A DNA stretch of 64,000 nucleotides from Aestuariibacter salexigens DSM 15300 (GCF_000429145.1 NZ_AUBH01000006.1:220446-284445); one strand, 5' to 3'. Positions 55,386 to 64,000 are shown, counted from the first letter of the stretch. The notes: a model not told the origin generated them from the sequence alone. Numbers and translations: made by a program.

Positions 55386-55850
55386 ATGACTGACAAGCGA
55401 TTTGTTGATCCAAGACTGCAGGAAAAAGAAGGTGAGTTTGAACGCCTGCACCTTAATAACTTTGACATCATGAGTTATGCACATAACATCATGCAGCGTG
55501 TATCCCAATATGGCAGCGATATACCCGCTCATGATGAAGATCTTGGGGCATTGCAGCGCAGTTTTGACGTAACGCTTGCGCTTACTCAATTTAACGATGA
55601 TATGCAGGGTCGCATCGACGTCACAAGGCATTTACTGGAAGCAAATAACATAGCCAACGCAACCAAAGCGCAACTTCTGGCTAGCAGCCTGCAATGTATT
55701 AATCTGTGGCGAATTCTGAATGACATCCCTGTCGATTTGCAAGATAACGATGAGGTTACTGCATCTATCCGCATGCAAATGACACAGCACAGTGACATTT
55801 GGCAAAACCTGCTAGAAGAGCTGTCACTTAACAATAACGGAAGAACTTGA
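55386..55850 (+). CDS. Hypothetical protein downstream of pdsS
   Basis: The 154-residue protein is acidic and helical with no signal peptide or transmembrane segment and is not recognised. ATG at 55386 (MTDKRFVDPRLQEKEGEF) lies 16 bases after the pdsS stop, so it is probably cotranscribed with pdsRS. A longer frame upstream only reads pdsS in another frame. It could be an adaptor or regulator of the pds set, but that is speculation from position. Confidence 0.65.
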   Translation: MTDKRFVDPRLQEKEGEFERLHLNNFDIMSYAHNIMQRVSQYGSDIPAHDEDLGALQRSFDVTLALTQFNDDMQGRIDVTRHLLEANNIANATKAQLLASSLQCINLWRILNDIPVDLQDNDEVTASIRMQMTQHSDIWQNLLEELSLNNNGRT

Positions 55851-55855
55851 GCGCA

Positions 55856-56200
55856 TTAAAAGTGCTGTTTTATGGTGTCCATATCACACGTCACCACAGA
55901 GACATTCTCGTAACCGATTCGAGTTAACGCCTCAGCAGAGAGTTTCGCACGTGCAGATGTAGCGCAGTGCAGATATATGGGACGAGCAGGATCTTTTTCC
56001 AGTTCCAACATTTTCATTTCGAGCAGACCACGTGGAATATTGATAGCGCCATTCGCCGGTTTGACCTGGTGTTCTGCAGGCTCTCGAACATCAATCAACA
56101 AACCATCGTTGCTTTCTATTTCCTGTTTTGCCGTTTTCGCATCAATGAGTCGCAGGCCTTTAGCCGCCTCATTGAGTAGTTCAGGAATTGATTTCAACAT
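55856..56200 (-). CDS. Rhodanese-domain protein
   Basis: The 114-residue single-domain rhodanese has LLIDVREPAEHQVKPANGAINIP and the active-site loop YLHCATSARAKLSA with the catalytic Cys in a six-residue loop. It should transfer sulfane sulfur from persulfides or thiosulfate to a thiol acceptor. It is divergently transcribed from an ArsR regulator, a pairing typical of sulfide/persulfide response systems. Confidence 0.9.
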   Translation of the reverse strand: MLKSIPELLNEAAKGLRLIDAKTAKQEIESNDGLLIDVREPAEHQVKPANGAINIPRGLLEMKMLELEKDPARPIYLHCATSARAKLSAEALTRIGYENVSVVTCDMDTIKQHF

Positions 56201-56229
56201 AATATCTTCACTTAGTAGATGTGATTTAC

Positions 56230-56245
56230 ATTAGTTTAAGCTAAT
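56230..56245. promoter_or_regulatory. Dyad between rhodanese and ArsR genes, candidate operator
   Basis: ATTAGTTTAAGCTAAT is a 16-bp near-palindrome with one mismatch pair, flanked by further symmetric TTACA/TGTAA. It lies midway between the two divergent start codons, where an ArsR-type repressor would bind. Confidence 0.6.
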
Positions 56246-56276
56246 ATGTAATAGCTAAACTGTCAAGATTTGTGAG

Positions 56277-56609
56277 ATGCAGATGATTCCAGATCCTAAT
56301 GAAATGGCCAAAAATGCTAAGCAGGCAGAGCAATTTCTGAAACTGCTGGCGAATCAAAACAGACTGATGATCCTGTGCAATATTATGCAAAGAGAAATGA
56401 GCGTATCTGAGTTAAATCAACATGTGCCTCTTACCCAGTCGGCGCTTTCACAACATTTGGCCGCGTTGCGTCAGGCCGGTCTCGTTGACACCAGGCGTGA
56501 AGCAAAGTCCATTATCTACCGGATCTGTGACCAGCGTGCTGCATTAATCATACAGACGCTTTATGGACTTTTTTGTCATCCTGATACCGAAGATACCTCC
56601 ACAAAGTAA
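56277..56609 (+). CDS. ArsR-family regulator, BigR/YgaV-like (predicted persulfide-responsive)
   Basis: The 110-residue winged-helix protein has LKLLANQNRLMILCNIMQREMSV and LTQSALSQHLAALRQAGLV. Cys34 and Cys100 stand where BigR and SqrR have the two Cys that form a sulfur cross-bridge in the presence of persulfides. An additional Cys84 is present. No classical metal-binding ELCVCDL motif exists. It is divergent from a rhodanese with a dyad between them, so it likely represses both until reactive sulfur appears. Confidence 0.85.
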   Translation: MQMIPDPNEMAKNAKQAEQFLKLLANQNRLMILCNIMQREMSVSELNQHVPLTQSALSQHLAALRQAGLVDTRREAKSIIYRICDQRAALIIQTLYGLFCHPDTEDTSTK

Positions 56610-56981
56610 GCGTTCACTTCTTTAAAACGCTTTATATTTACTGCCTATAAAATAACTATGAAAAGCAAACAGCGTTTTTCGATAGTGTTTATTCATCGCT
56701 ATTTCTGTACCCCAAACTATCCGCATTCCCGTGCCTTTTTGTTCGCCAGTTAGTTGCTTCTACCGCCTAAGATGTTTCTCAACCTGCTGTGTTTTGCGCT
56801 GACATATCTTGTTTCTGACTTCTTTCTATCTCTCCAAGGCAAATCATATGACACCGGTATCTTTTTTGGTTCATAAGATCGTCCACTACGCAGAAAAACG
56901 CTGGAAACAAAATGACACCGGTATCATTCAATGCTTAAATAAGTACAACAGCGAGCCAAATAAATATAAAGAGCAAGATGC
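56610..56981. other. Intergenic region before the LacI regulator
   Basis: The 372 bases hold no gene. They contain two copies of ATGACACCGGTATC (56848-56861 and 56912-56925), listed as operators. The first part is A/T-rich. Confidence 0.7.
56848..56928. promoter_or_regulatory. Two LacI-type operators
   Basis: ATGACACCGGTATC occurs at 56848-56861 and within AATGACACCGGTATCATT (56911-56928), an 18-bp palindrome with one mismatch. They are 64 bp apart (about six helical turns). ACACCGGT-centred palindromes are typical LacI-family sites in Alteromonadales, and a LacI-type gene starts 54 bases downstream, so autoregulation is likely. Confidence 0.7.
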
Positions 56982-57998
56982 GTGACCACAATCAATGATG
57001 TTGCCCGCTATGCGGGCGTCGCCAAAAAAACCGTCTCGCGGGTATTAAATAACGAGCCAGGCGTGAAGCCTCAGACGCGAGAATTGGTTAAACAGGCGAT
57101 GGCGACACTTGGCTATGTGCCAAGCGTCTCAGCAAGAAGACTGGCACAGCAACGAGCAAACAGCATCGCACTGGGCTATTGCCATGATGCAACGTCTTTT
57201 CCGGGGCTGTTTCAAAGCATGGCGCGATTGACTGAGTCGATAGCCACTATGCATGGAATAGATACCTTACTATGCGCTGAGGGCCGCAACAACGAACCAA
57301 GCATCAGTAAGATATTAACGCAGTTCACGCAACGAAGCGTAGACGGCGCAATATTATTGCCGCCCCTGTCAGACGACCTGACTTTAGTGAAAATTTTGCA
57401 TGAAGCAAAGGCACCCATGCTGCGAATAGGCTGCTGTCATGGCGTCACTGAACATATCCCATCCGTAGCTCATCACATTGAACAAGCCGCGAATCAATTG
57501 GCAACACATTTACTTCAGCTAGGTCATCGACATATCGGCGTAATTAGCGGTGACTCTGAACAAATAAGCAATCAGCTCGCGCTAGAAGGGTTTCTGAGTG
57601 CCTGTCGTAAGCACAACATACATCACCGCCAGCAATTTTACACAGAAGCCAATAGAACGTTGTCTGGCGGTTATCAGGCAACGGAAGCGTTACTGTCTCT
57701 TCCTCAGCCCCCCACAGCTATTGTTGCATTTAACAATGAACTTGCCGCCGGTGTCCTGGCGCTTTCGGCAAGATGGGGGCTTAACATCCCCGACGATCTG
57801 TCTGTGTGTTGTATCAGTGACGGCAGTGCCACCGAACAACAGTTGATGCCAGTTACACACAGCTCGCTCATGGAGGAGTCTCAAGTAAAAACTGCGATAG
57901 ATGAATTCTTAACGTCACTTAGAAACGCCCAACATCAACCGCAAATCAATAGCCTGCAACCACGTCTTAACGACCACGGCACGACCGCTAAACTGTAG
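56982..57998 (+). CDS. LacI-family transcriptional regulator
   Basis: The 338-residue protein has the LacI helix-turn-helix TINDVARYAGVAKKTVSRVLN with hinge SARRLAQQRANSIALG, followed by a periplasmic-binding-protein-like effector domain. The start codon is GTG, fixed by the conserved MTTINDVA start. Effector sugar unknown: no sugar transport or catabolic gene is adjacent. It has two operator-like palindromes upstream, so it is probably autoregulated and may act on distant genes. Confidence 0.93.
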   Translation: MTTINDVARYAGVAKKTVSRVLNNEPGVKPQTRELVKQAMATLGYVPSVSARRLAQQRANSIALGYCHDATSFPGLFQSMARLTESIATMHGIDTLLCAEGRNNEPSISKILTQFTQRSVDGAILLPPLSDDLTLVKILHEAKAPMLRIGCCHGVTEHIPSVAHHIEQAANQLATHLLQLGHRHIGVISGDSEQISNQLALEGFLSACRKHNIHHRQQFYTEANRTLSGGYQATEALLSLPQPPTAIVAFNNELAAGVLALSARWGLNIPDDLSVCCISDGSATEQQLMPVTHSSLMEESQVKTAIDEFLTSLRNAQHQPQINSLQPRLNDHGTTAKL

Positions 57999-58026
57999 CA
58001 GGCTTTGACCAGACCTTACGTTCTGT

Positions 58027-59115
58027 TTACTGCTTGGATTTGCCAGCATCGTCCGCGGTATCTAAATTAAGCTGTTTTTCTACCAACTGACGTTCGCGCT
58101 TTCTCCACATAAATTTGGCTAATTTCTTCATACTTGTAGAACGGTCTGTCTCGTCGACAATGTCAACACCAAGAAGACTTTCCAGCAGGTCTTCTAAGGT
58201 CAAAATACCTTCCAGGCCGCCATATTCATCTACCACCATCAACATGTGTTCTCGTCGCTGAAGAAAGTAATCAAAGGTACTGGATAACGGCATGGAATTA
58301 AGTAGCGTTGCCATAGATTTTATATATTCAGACACCGGCTTGTGGCCGTTTCCTCGTGCTTGTGCCAACAGCAAATCTGACTTCAACACGAATCCATTGA
58401 TGTGCTCGGTTTCTGAACCTTCATAAACGGGTATGCGTGAAAATTCCACTTTACTGTGCTTATGAAAGAAGGTTTCCACAGTCATATCCTGTGGGATGGA
58501 AAAGACCACGGTTCGATGCGTCATTGCATCGCGAATGGTGAGTTGATGAAGATTCAACAAGCTCTGTAAGAAATTAATTTCATGGGCAGCAAGTTGCCCC
58601 TCCTGCGCGGACAGCTCGGCCATCGCTGATAATTCACTACGATTCAACCCACGAAGCGGACTCTCTTCAGTAAAACCACTGGTCAGCTTTTGCGACATTT
58701 TCACAAATGGATACAGGATAATGATCAGATACTTGAGAAAATAAGCTGTTGCTGGAGCAAGCTGTCGCCAGAATGTGGCACCAAGCGTTTTCGGAATGAT
58801 TTCAGAAAAAACCAAAATGAGTAACGTTAATACCGCGGATATCACCCCCAGATACGCCTCGCCGAAGACTGCGGCGGCCTGAGCGCCTGCGCCCGCTGCT
58901 CCCATAGTATGAGCAATAGTGTTCAACGTCAGTATCGCTGAAAGTGGCTTATTGATGTCTTCAGTCAACGATCGCAGTAGTTTGCCAGACGCCTTGCCTT
59001 CTCGCTCCTGAACCGAAATAAAAGCGGAAGAAACGCTTAATATAACAGCTTCTGCAATAGAGCATAAAAAAGAGAAGCCAAGTGCAATTAGCACATAGAT
59101 AATCAGTAATATCAT
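58027..59115 (-). CDS. CNNM/CBS-domain membrane protein (TlyC/HlyC family)
   Basis: The 362-residue protein has a CNNM transmembrane domain (about 1-150; SIAEAVILSVSSAFI and VFSEIIPKTLGATFWRQ) and two CBS domains (about 190-320; MTHRTVVFSIPQDM and MLMVVDEYGGLEGILTLEDLLESLLG). It resembles bacterial CNNM transporters of the CorC type, often linked to Mg2+ or Na+ export. It lacks the C-terminal CorC_HlyC domain. It is divergent from the S10 peptidase. Confidence 0.9.
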   Translation of the reverse strand: MILLIIYVLIALGFSFLCSIAEAVILSVSSAFISVQEREGKASGKLLRSLTEDINKPLSAILTLNTIAHTMGAAGAGAQAAAVFGEAYLGVISAVLTLLILVFSEIIPKTLGATFWRQLAPATAYFLKYLIIILYPFVKMSQKLTSGFTEESPLRGLNRSELSAMAELSAQEGQLAAHEINFLQSLLNLHQLTIRDAMTHRTVVFSIPQDMTVETFFHKHSKVEFSRIPVYEGSETEHINGFVLKSDLLLAQARGNGHKPVSEYIKSMATLLNSMPLSSTFDYFLQRREHMLMVVDEYGGLEGILTLEDLLESLLGVDIVDETDRSTSMKKLAKFMWRKRERQLVEKQLNLDTADDAGKSKQ

Positions 59116-59228
59116 TGAGTTACGCTATATTTAATGCGGTAACACCGCCCTTAAAAAAGTAATATGGGTGCGAAATTGCGCGGTACAAGTTAGGATAACG
59201 CTTCGGTAACCATAGTGATGTAAACAAT

Positions 59229-60752
59229 ATGCAAAACCTACAAAAAATCATCTTATCGACCTTTGTGTATTGCGTATGCGCAAGCGTGTCATATGCAAGC
59301 GAATTTGCCAGAAAAATTGAAACGGATGACACCGTTATTACTGAGCATAAAACTAAAATCCTTGGCAAAAATGTCGAGTATCGCGCCACTGCAGGCACTC
59401 AGCCTGTATGGGATGAGCATGGTAATCCCGTTGCGAGCCTTTTCTACACCTACTATGAACGAACCGACGTCAAAAATGCAAATCAGCGCCCTTTGATTAT
59501 GTCATTTAACGGAGGTCCCGGCTCTGCATCAGTGTGGATGCATATAGCCTACACGGGGCCACGGATCCTGAATATTGATGATGAAGGTTACCCCGTACAA
59601 CCCTATGGCGTAAAAACAAATCCATTTTCCATTCTTGATGTCGCAGACATTGTCTTTATTAATCCAGTAAATACCGGCTATAGCCGTGTGCTTGAAGGCC
59701 CTGATGGTGAACTACCAAGTAAAGACAAACAGCAAAAAATGTTTTTCGGCGTTAATGCCGACATCAAATATCTTGCTGAGTGGTTGAATACCTTCGTCAC
59801 CCGCCACGAGCGCTGGACATCACCAAAGTACTTAATTGGCGAGAGCTATGGCACCACACGGGTATCTGGTCTGGCGCTCGAGCTTCAAAACAGCCAGTGG
59901 ATGTATCTGAATGGCGTAGTACTGGTCTCGCCAACAGACATTGGTATTGAACGAGATGGCCCTGTCAAAGCGGCCAATCGTCTGCCGTATTTTGCTGCAA
60001 CAGCCTGGTATCACAATAAATTGCCAGCCGACCTGCAAAGCAAAGATTTGTATGAGGTATTGCCCGAGGTCGAAGACTTTACTGTAAACGAGTTACTTCC
60101 CGCGCTTGCAATGGGCCACGCACTTGATGCAGACAAGAGAGCCAGTATTATCAAGACGTTTTCACGCTACTCGGGCATTTCAGAGCAGGCCATCGCACAA
60201 AGCAATTTGGATGTCAGCACCATGTTTTTCTGGAAAGAGCTACTGCGTGATGAAGGTAAAACCGTTGGTCGCTTAGATAGCCGATATCTCGGCATTGACG
60301 AAAAAGAGGTAGGTGCTCGCCCAGACTATTGGGCTGAATTGACCTCATGGCTGCATTCTTTTACACCCGCAATAAATCATTATCTGCGTACCGAATTAAA
60401 TTACGTTACTGACCTGAAATACAACATGTTTGGTCCAGTGCGTCCATGGGACCGTTCAGACAATGATACGGGTCACCAGTTGCGGCAAGCAATGGCGCAA
60501 AATCCATATCTGCACGTTCTGACTCAAGCTGGATACTACGATGGCGCGACCAACTACTTTGACGCTAAGTACAATATGTGGCACATCGATCCAAGCGGCA
60601 AAATGAAAGACCGCTTTATCTTCAAGGGCTATCGTAGTGGTCATATGATGTATTTACGTCGCGCAGACCTGGAACAATCTAACCAGGATTTGCGTGAGTT
60701 CATTCGCGCTACTATCCCTGCTGAAGGGCAGCCAGCCCAATATACCAGATAA
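59229..60752 (+). CDS. Secreted serine carboxypeptidase-like protein (peptidase S10)
   Basis: The 507-residue protein has a signal peptide (STFVYCVCASVSYA). It shows the S10 features SFNGGPGSASVWMHIAYTGP (oxyanion-hole region), NPVNTGYSRVL, the nucleophile LIGESYGTTR, an Asp in TQAGYYDGATNYFDA and the His in YRSGHMMYLR. So Ser, Asp and His are present. S10 enzymes release C-terminal residues from peptides in acidic settings; here it would act in the periplasm or outside the cell. No operon partner is seen. Confidence 0.93.
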   Translation: MQNLQKIILSTFVYCVCASVSYASEFARKIETDDTVITEHKTKILGKNVEYRATAGTQPVWDEHGNPVASLFYTYYERTDVKNANQRPLIMSFNGGPGSASVWMHIAYTGPRILNIDDEGYPVQPYGVKTNPFSILDVADIVFINPVNTGYSRVLEGPDGELPSKDKQQKMFFGVNADIKYLAEWLNTFVTRHERWTSPKYLIGESYGTTRVSGLALELQNSQWMYLNGVVLVSPTDIGIERDGPVKAANRLPYFAATAWYHNKLPADLQSKDLYEVLPEVEDFTVNELLPALAMGHALDADKRASIIKTFSRYSGISEQAIAQSNLDVSTMFFWKELLRDEGKTVGRLDSRYLGIDEKEVGARPDYWAELTSWLHSFTPAINHYLRTELNYVTDLKYNMFGPVRPWDRSDNDTGHQLRQAMAQNPYLHVLTQAGYYDGATNYFDAKYNMWHIDPSGKMKDRFIFKGYRSGHMMYLRRADLEQSNQDLREFIRATIPAEGQPAQYTR

Positions 60753-60762
60753 TTCAGACTGT

Positions 60763-61365
60763 TTAGCGACCGCTTGGGCGGTCGCGTTTCAACTCGGGCA
60801 CCAGGGCATCCGTGTCGATATTCTCAACCCACTGCGCACCGAATTCAGCCTCTTTTCGGGTTTGATAAGCCTGTCTGGCATGAATAAGCTGAGCGAAAGC
60901 CTCGCGTAGTTCCTTACTGGCTAGCAGCAAATTGTATGCATCTGCGATTTGCTTTTGTCTTATTTGAGATAAGACTTGATCAAGCTCTAACCGAGTAGGA
61001 AGACTTCTAAGCCCACCTCTGCTTGAAGTAGACTCAAGAGCTATTTCATTCCTCCATGCCGTCACCCTGTCCACAAACCTTGCCTCGCAGCGTCGTTGCG
61101 TGACCCTGCTAAATGTGCGCTGCTGGCGCTTACAATCAATTCTAAAGTCATCAACGTCAGTAAGCTTATTGTAGGAGTCGTAGTAACTCTCCTCAGCATC
61201 ACTCATTAATTGACGATAAAAACCAATTGGCCTGTAGCCAGTTACCTCAATGACTTCGACAGGTTCATTCTTTACTAGCTCTGCTGGACTAGGAATATCA
61301 GCCTGAGCTGTTACTGGTTTAATTAGCAGGGTTATCAGGTATGCAAATACGCTTAATCGCAACAT
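60763..61365 (-). CDS. Hypothetical secreted protein
   Basis: The 200-residue protein has a probable signal peptide (SVFAYLITLLIKPVTAQA) and a polar mature part rich in Arg, Glu and Gln. Two Cys (RIDCKRQ and RRCEARF) may form a disulfide. It is not recognised. VIEVTGYRP resembles the opening of many outer-membrane receptor plugs, but the protein is too short and no barrel follows. ATG at 61365 is preferred over one five codons earlier. Confidence 0.65.
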   Translation of the reverse strand: MLRLSVFAYLITLLIKPVTAQADIPSPAELVKNEPVEVIEVTGYRPIGFYRQLMSDAEESYYDSYNKLTDVDDFRIDCKRQQRTFSRVTQRRCEARFVDRVTAWRNEIALESTSSRGGLRSLPTRLELDQVLSQIRQKQIADAYNLLLASKELREAFAQLIHARQAYQTRKEAEFGAQWVENIDTDALVPELKRDRPSGR

Positions 61366-61481
61366 AACAACCGATCCCAAAAGTAAGTTTATTCTAGAGA
61401 GTTACGAAAGAAGACTGAGATAGGATTTTATTGAATACGTCGTTTTTTCTTTATATCAAAGTATGAAGGGTCACAAAGTCA

Positions 61482-63617
61482 CTAAGCAAGCTTCAGGTCA
61501 CTACGTATTTCCAGCTTGCCCTGTTTGGCTAATTTGATCACCTGACGATGACTCAAATCGGCTTGCATCTGCGTGTCGTCACGCACTTCGGTGATGCCAA
61601 AAAACCGCGCTTTACCGTTTGTTTTCGCCTCATACAAACATGCATCCGCAAGGCTAAGTAGTATTTGCCAATGCTCATTGAAATCATCTTGTGCACCAGA
61701 GTTTTGACTTCGCCACAGCGGATAACATGCGAAGCCAATAGAACATGAAAGATAGAGCTCACTGCCGTTGCGCAATACAAACGGCTGCCCAGACACCGTG
61801 TTGAGTAACCGTGCGGCCAAAGATTCAGCCTCATAGCGGTCAATTGCCCTGGCAATAGCGACAAATTCTTCGCCTCCCCAACGGGCTACGAAATCAGACG
61901 CTCGAAATACCTCTTTGATGCGTCTAGCGAATTCAATTAATACCTGATCGCCCGCCGCGTGGCCATGTGCATCATTAACCTGCTTAAAATCATCCATGTC
62001 GACTATAAACACGGCAAGATCGGCGTGTCTGGGTTGAGGCTTATGACCCGCGTACCAATCACTGTATTTACGCTGAATCTGGTCTAGATCGCGGAAAACA
62101 TTGGAATCAACGAAACGACGGTTTTTTAGTCCTGTTAGTCTGTCTGTCAGGCTTAACGCCTCGACCTCCTCATAAGCCTCAGCCAGCTTTTTATTTTTAT
62201 CTTGCAACTCCTCCGTTCTTGCTTCTACCTCTGCCTCTAAGCGCAGGTTAGCACGCCACTGAACATAGCGTCCGTACATCATGATAGTAAGAAGCGACAG
62301 CGAACCTATCAGTGTCAGCCAAAAATTGCGCGTCATGCGCTGACTCTCCAGTTGCGCCTGTTGCAACGCTTGCTGCTTTTCTAATTGCGCTATTTGATTC
62401 TCGCGACGCATAAATTCAGTTTGTGCCTGGGCGCTGGCAATAGCATTTAAACGTTCTCTGTTAAGCACTTCATCATCGAGATTTTTTTGCAATACGAGCG
62501 CATCGAATGCCTCTTGAATGCGATTCTGCGCGACATTAACCTCAACGGCTAAAGCTTGAAAATGACGCTGCCCCGTTGTTTCGTCCAGCTCTTGTGCCAG
62601 AGAAAAGCCCTTTTCAATGATGACTAAAGCATCTTCATAACGCGTTTGTTGGATTGCAATATTCGCGGCGATTTCATATGCATCGATTAGCAAGCTTTGA
62701 TAGCCACCCTGTAACGCGCGTTGAATAACTTCCTCTATGGTCAGCTGTGCATTCTCTAGCTCACCCCGCTTCATCATGAGCATGGCGAGATCGCTACGCG
62801 CCCAGTCTTCATCGCGTGGGGCATCGATCTGAATAAATATTGAAATGGCACGGCGAATCAATGGTTCAGCTTTTTGCAAACTGGTGACATCGAGATACAC
62901 CTGAGCGAGCTTTAAGCTGCTATACGCGATATTCTTTAAATCTCCCTGCTGTTCATCCATTTGCAGGGTTTCAAGGAAATAACTTTCGGCCTGGTCGAAA
63001 TCACCAAGCTGACGCCGGATGTCACCCAGGTTATACAAGGCAGTGGCGATGCCGGACTGATCTTTGGTTTGTAAATTCAGTTCAAGTGCGAGCTGGTGAG
63101 AAACGACGGCTTCTTCCAATTGTCCCATTTTTTCAAGCACCACGCCGATACTATTATGTATGGAAGACAGGTCCTCTATAGCATTCTGCATATCGGCTTT
63201 TTGTAACGCCAGATACAAGTATTCCAATGCATTGGCATAGTCACTTTTATATCGATAGGTGAGACCCAACTGTCGATAGGCTTTGATAAGGTAGCTATCC
63301 TGACCCGCCTGTTGAAACCTTAGCGCAGCGTCTTCCAATAGAACCAACGCGTCATCGTATTTATTTCTTTCCATGGCGTGTCGTGCACGTTGATATTGCT
63401 CCATGGCTTTCCATAAAGGACTATCATTTTGCATCGCGGACGCATTAAGTTGCTTAATGAGCTCATCAACTTTTTCCACATCCCCGTGCTGCCGAGCGCT
63501 TTCAATCTCAGTAATAACCTCTTGCAGGGTATCTGGGATGGATTGTTGGCTATTGGCGCACGTCCCAGCAACTAGCAGGAAACACAGCAGGGTGCGACGA
63601 AACAGCAGATTGAACAT
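61482..63617 (-). CDS. TPR-repeat sensor diguanylate cyclase
   Basis: This 711-residue protein has a signal peptide (LLCFLLVAGTCANS), about eight TPR-type repeats in the periplasm (about 25-380; AYRQLGLTYRYKSDYANALEYL) and a coiled coil. A transmembrane helix follows (about 435-455, FWLTLIGSLSLLTIMMYGRY), then a second coiled coil and a GGDEF domain with RWGGEEFVAIAR intact, so it should make c-di-GMP. The start ATG at 63617 fits the signal peptide; a TTG seven codons upstream is also open. The signal is unknown. Confidence 0.92.
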   Translation of the reverse strand: MFNLLFRRTLLCFLLVAGTCANSQQSIPDTLQEVITEIESARQHGDVEKVDELIKQLNASAMQNDSPLWKAMEQYQRARHAMERNKYDDALVLLEDAALRFQQAGQDSYLIKAYRQLGLTYRYKSDYANALEYLYLALQKADMQNAIEDLSSIHNSIGVVLEKMGQLEEAVVSHQLALELNLQTKDQSGIATALYNLGDIRRQLGDFDQAESYFLETLQMDEQQGDLKNIAYSSLKLAQVYLDVTSLQKAEPLIRRAISIFIQIDAPRDEDWARSDLAMLMMKRGELENAQLTIEEVIQRALQGGYQSLLIDAYEIAANIAIQQTRYEDALVIIEKGFSLAQELDETTGQRHFQALAVEVNVAQNRIQEAFDALVLQKNLDDEVLNRERLNAIASAQAQTEFMRRENQIAQLEKQQALQQAQLESQRMTRNFWLTLIGSLSLLTIMMYGRYVQWRANLRLEAEVEARTEELQDKNKKLAEAYEEVEALSLTDRLTGLKNRRFVDSNVFRDLDQIQRKYSDWYAGHKPQPRHADLAVFIVDMDDFKQVNDAHGHAAGDQVLIEFARRIKEVFRASDFVARWGGEEFVAIARAIDRYEAESLAARLLNTVSGQPFVLRNGSELYLSCSIGFACYPLWRSQNSGAQDDFNEHWQILLSLADACLYEAKTNGKARFFGITEVRDDTQMQADLSHRQVIKLAKQGKLEIRSDLKLA

Positions 63618-64000
63618 GGTAACGAACCGGGGCAGCAAAACTGACTTATCATAGCAGGTATTGTTGTCACGCCGGTATCGGGATTGTCTTTTGATTCCTG
63701 CATGCTCACCACAATGTCATTCCCGCATGCTCTTGGCGGGAATCCAAAAACAAAAAAAGCCGCCGAAGTAGATACTGAATAGTGGCAAGGCTTTCTTTTC
63801 AGAGCCGTGTACCACTATAGAGGTTGAGTAAGATTGGGAAGATTCCGTACATTTGCTGCGCAATTTCCGGAAAGACGGTGATCATCTGTTACTAAGAGAC
63901 GTCATCCCGTATATGGACTCCTCCGGTTGTGCAATACAATAGCGGCGATAAATTTAGGTGATAGATGCGTGCGTATATTCGGACTTTAAGTGGGTAGCGA
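63618..64000. other. Non-coding end region
   Basis: The 383 bases after the TPR-GGDEF start hold no gene that can be supported. A REP-like hairpin is listed separately. The rest shows nothing clear. Confidence 0.6.
63719..63743. repeat. REP-like inverted repeat
   Basis: ATTCCCGC and GCGGGAAT enclose a 9-base loop, in the context GTCATTCCCGC...GCGGGAATCC. This is the common dispersed hairpin element of proteobacterial genomes. Only one copy is in the window. Confidence 0.65.

Noticed and set aside
60763..61365. TonB-dependent receptor fragment because of VIEVTGYRP
   Set aside because: Only the short motif matches; no plug or barrel sequence follows and the frame is intact, so it is not a broken receptor.
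63920..64000. Start of a gene at the right edge
   Set aside because: The ATG near 63966 is followed by a stop after 10 codons.

Overview
The window looks like chromosome of a marine gammaproteobacterium of the Alteromonadales, most likely Alteromonadaceae. The evidence is the protein sequences themselves, the conserved gene orders (hslU-hslV-ftsN-priA-rpmE-metJ-metF; rpoH-ftsX-ftsE-ftsY-rsmD; sfsA-dksA-gluQ-pcnB-folK-panB-panC), a PanP-type aspartate decarboxylase in place of PanD next to panBC, a marine Pds (proteobacterial dedicated sortase) regulatory set, and many c-di-GMP proteins. Genus and species cannot be fixed from the sequence alone.

Layout. 1-9.8 kb: an HD-GYP response regulator, a secreted unknown protein, a large periplasmic propeller-amidohydrolase, an iron-type alcohol dehydrogenase, an anchored unknown protein and a DUF1835 protein. 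9.8-15.7 kb: an accessory island that reads as a ribosomal-peptide (graspetide) cluster. It holds an HlyD adaptor, an ABC transporter with a C39 leader peptidase, a LuxR-type HTH-only protein, a small membrane protein, a 71-residue precursor and an ATP-grasp maturase. 15.7-25.5 kb: the hslVU-ftsN-priA-rpmE-malic enzyme-metJ-metF core block, then a YihY-family membrane protein. 25.5-29.9 kb: a ParDE pair, small envelope proteins, proline iminopeptidase, dtd and a GNAT-thioesterase fusion. 29.9-38.5 kb: rpoH, two tandem EAL-HDOD proteins inserted between rpoH and ftsX, then ftsX-ftsE-ftsY, rsmD, dgkA, a YjaG-type protein and a tiny HTH protein. 38.5-47.6 kb: pepB, then sfsA to panC, and panP. 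47.8-51.6 kb: a degenerate EAL protein, a TrmB-like methyltransferase, an ABC-2 exporter and an AhpD-like protein. 51.6-55.9 kb: pdsO, pdsR and pdsS without a sortase. 55.9-64 kb: a rhodanese/ArsR pair, a LacI regulator with operators, a CNNM-CBS protein, an S10 peptidase, an unknown secreted protein, a TPR-GGDEF protein and a non-coding end with a REP-like hairpin.

The most notable system is the graspetide cluster. The precursor carries a double-glycine leader (LS at -12/-11, V at -4, then GGG) that fits the C39 peptidase encoded upstream, and a C-terminal TTLAVGEE motif matching the TTxxxxEE core of plesiocin-type graspetides. The neighbouring ATP-grasp protein is the predicted macrocyclase, so modification, leader removal and export can be assigned within about 5.5 kb. 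Other points of interest are a predicted AUC start codon for pcnB, sigma-32-like promoters before hslVU and rpoH, and a Pds regulatory set lacking sortase and target nearby. No tRNA, rRNA, CRISPR array or intact insertion sequence was seen.
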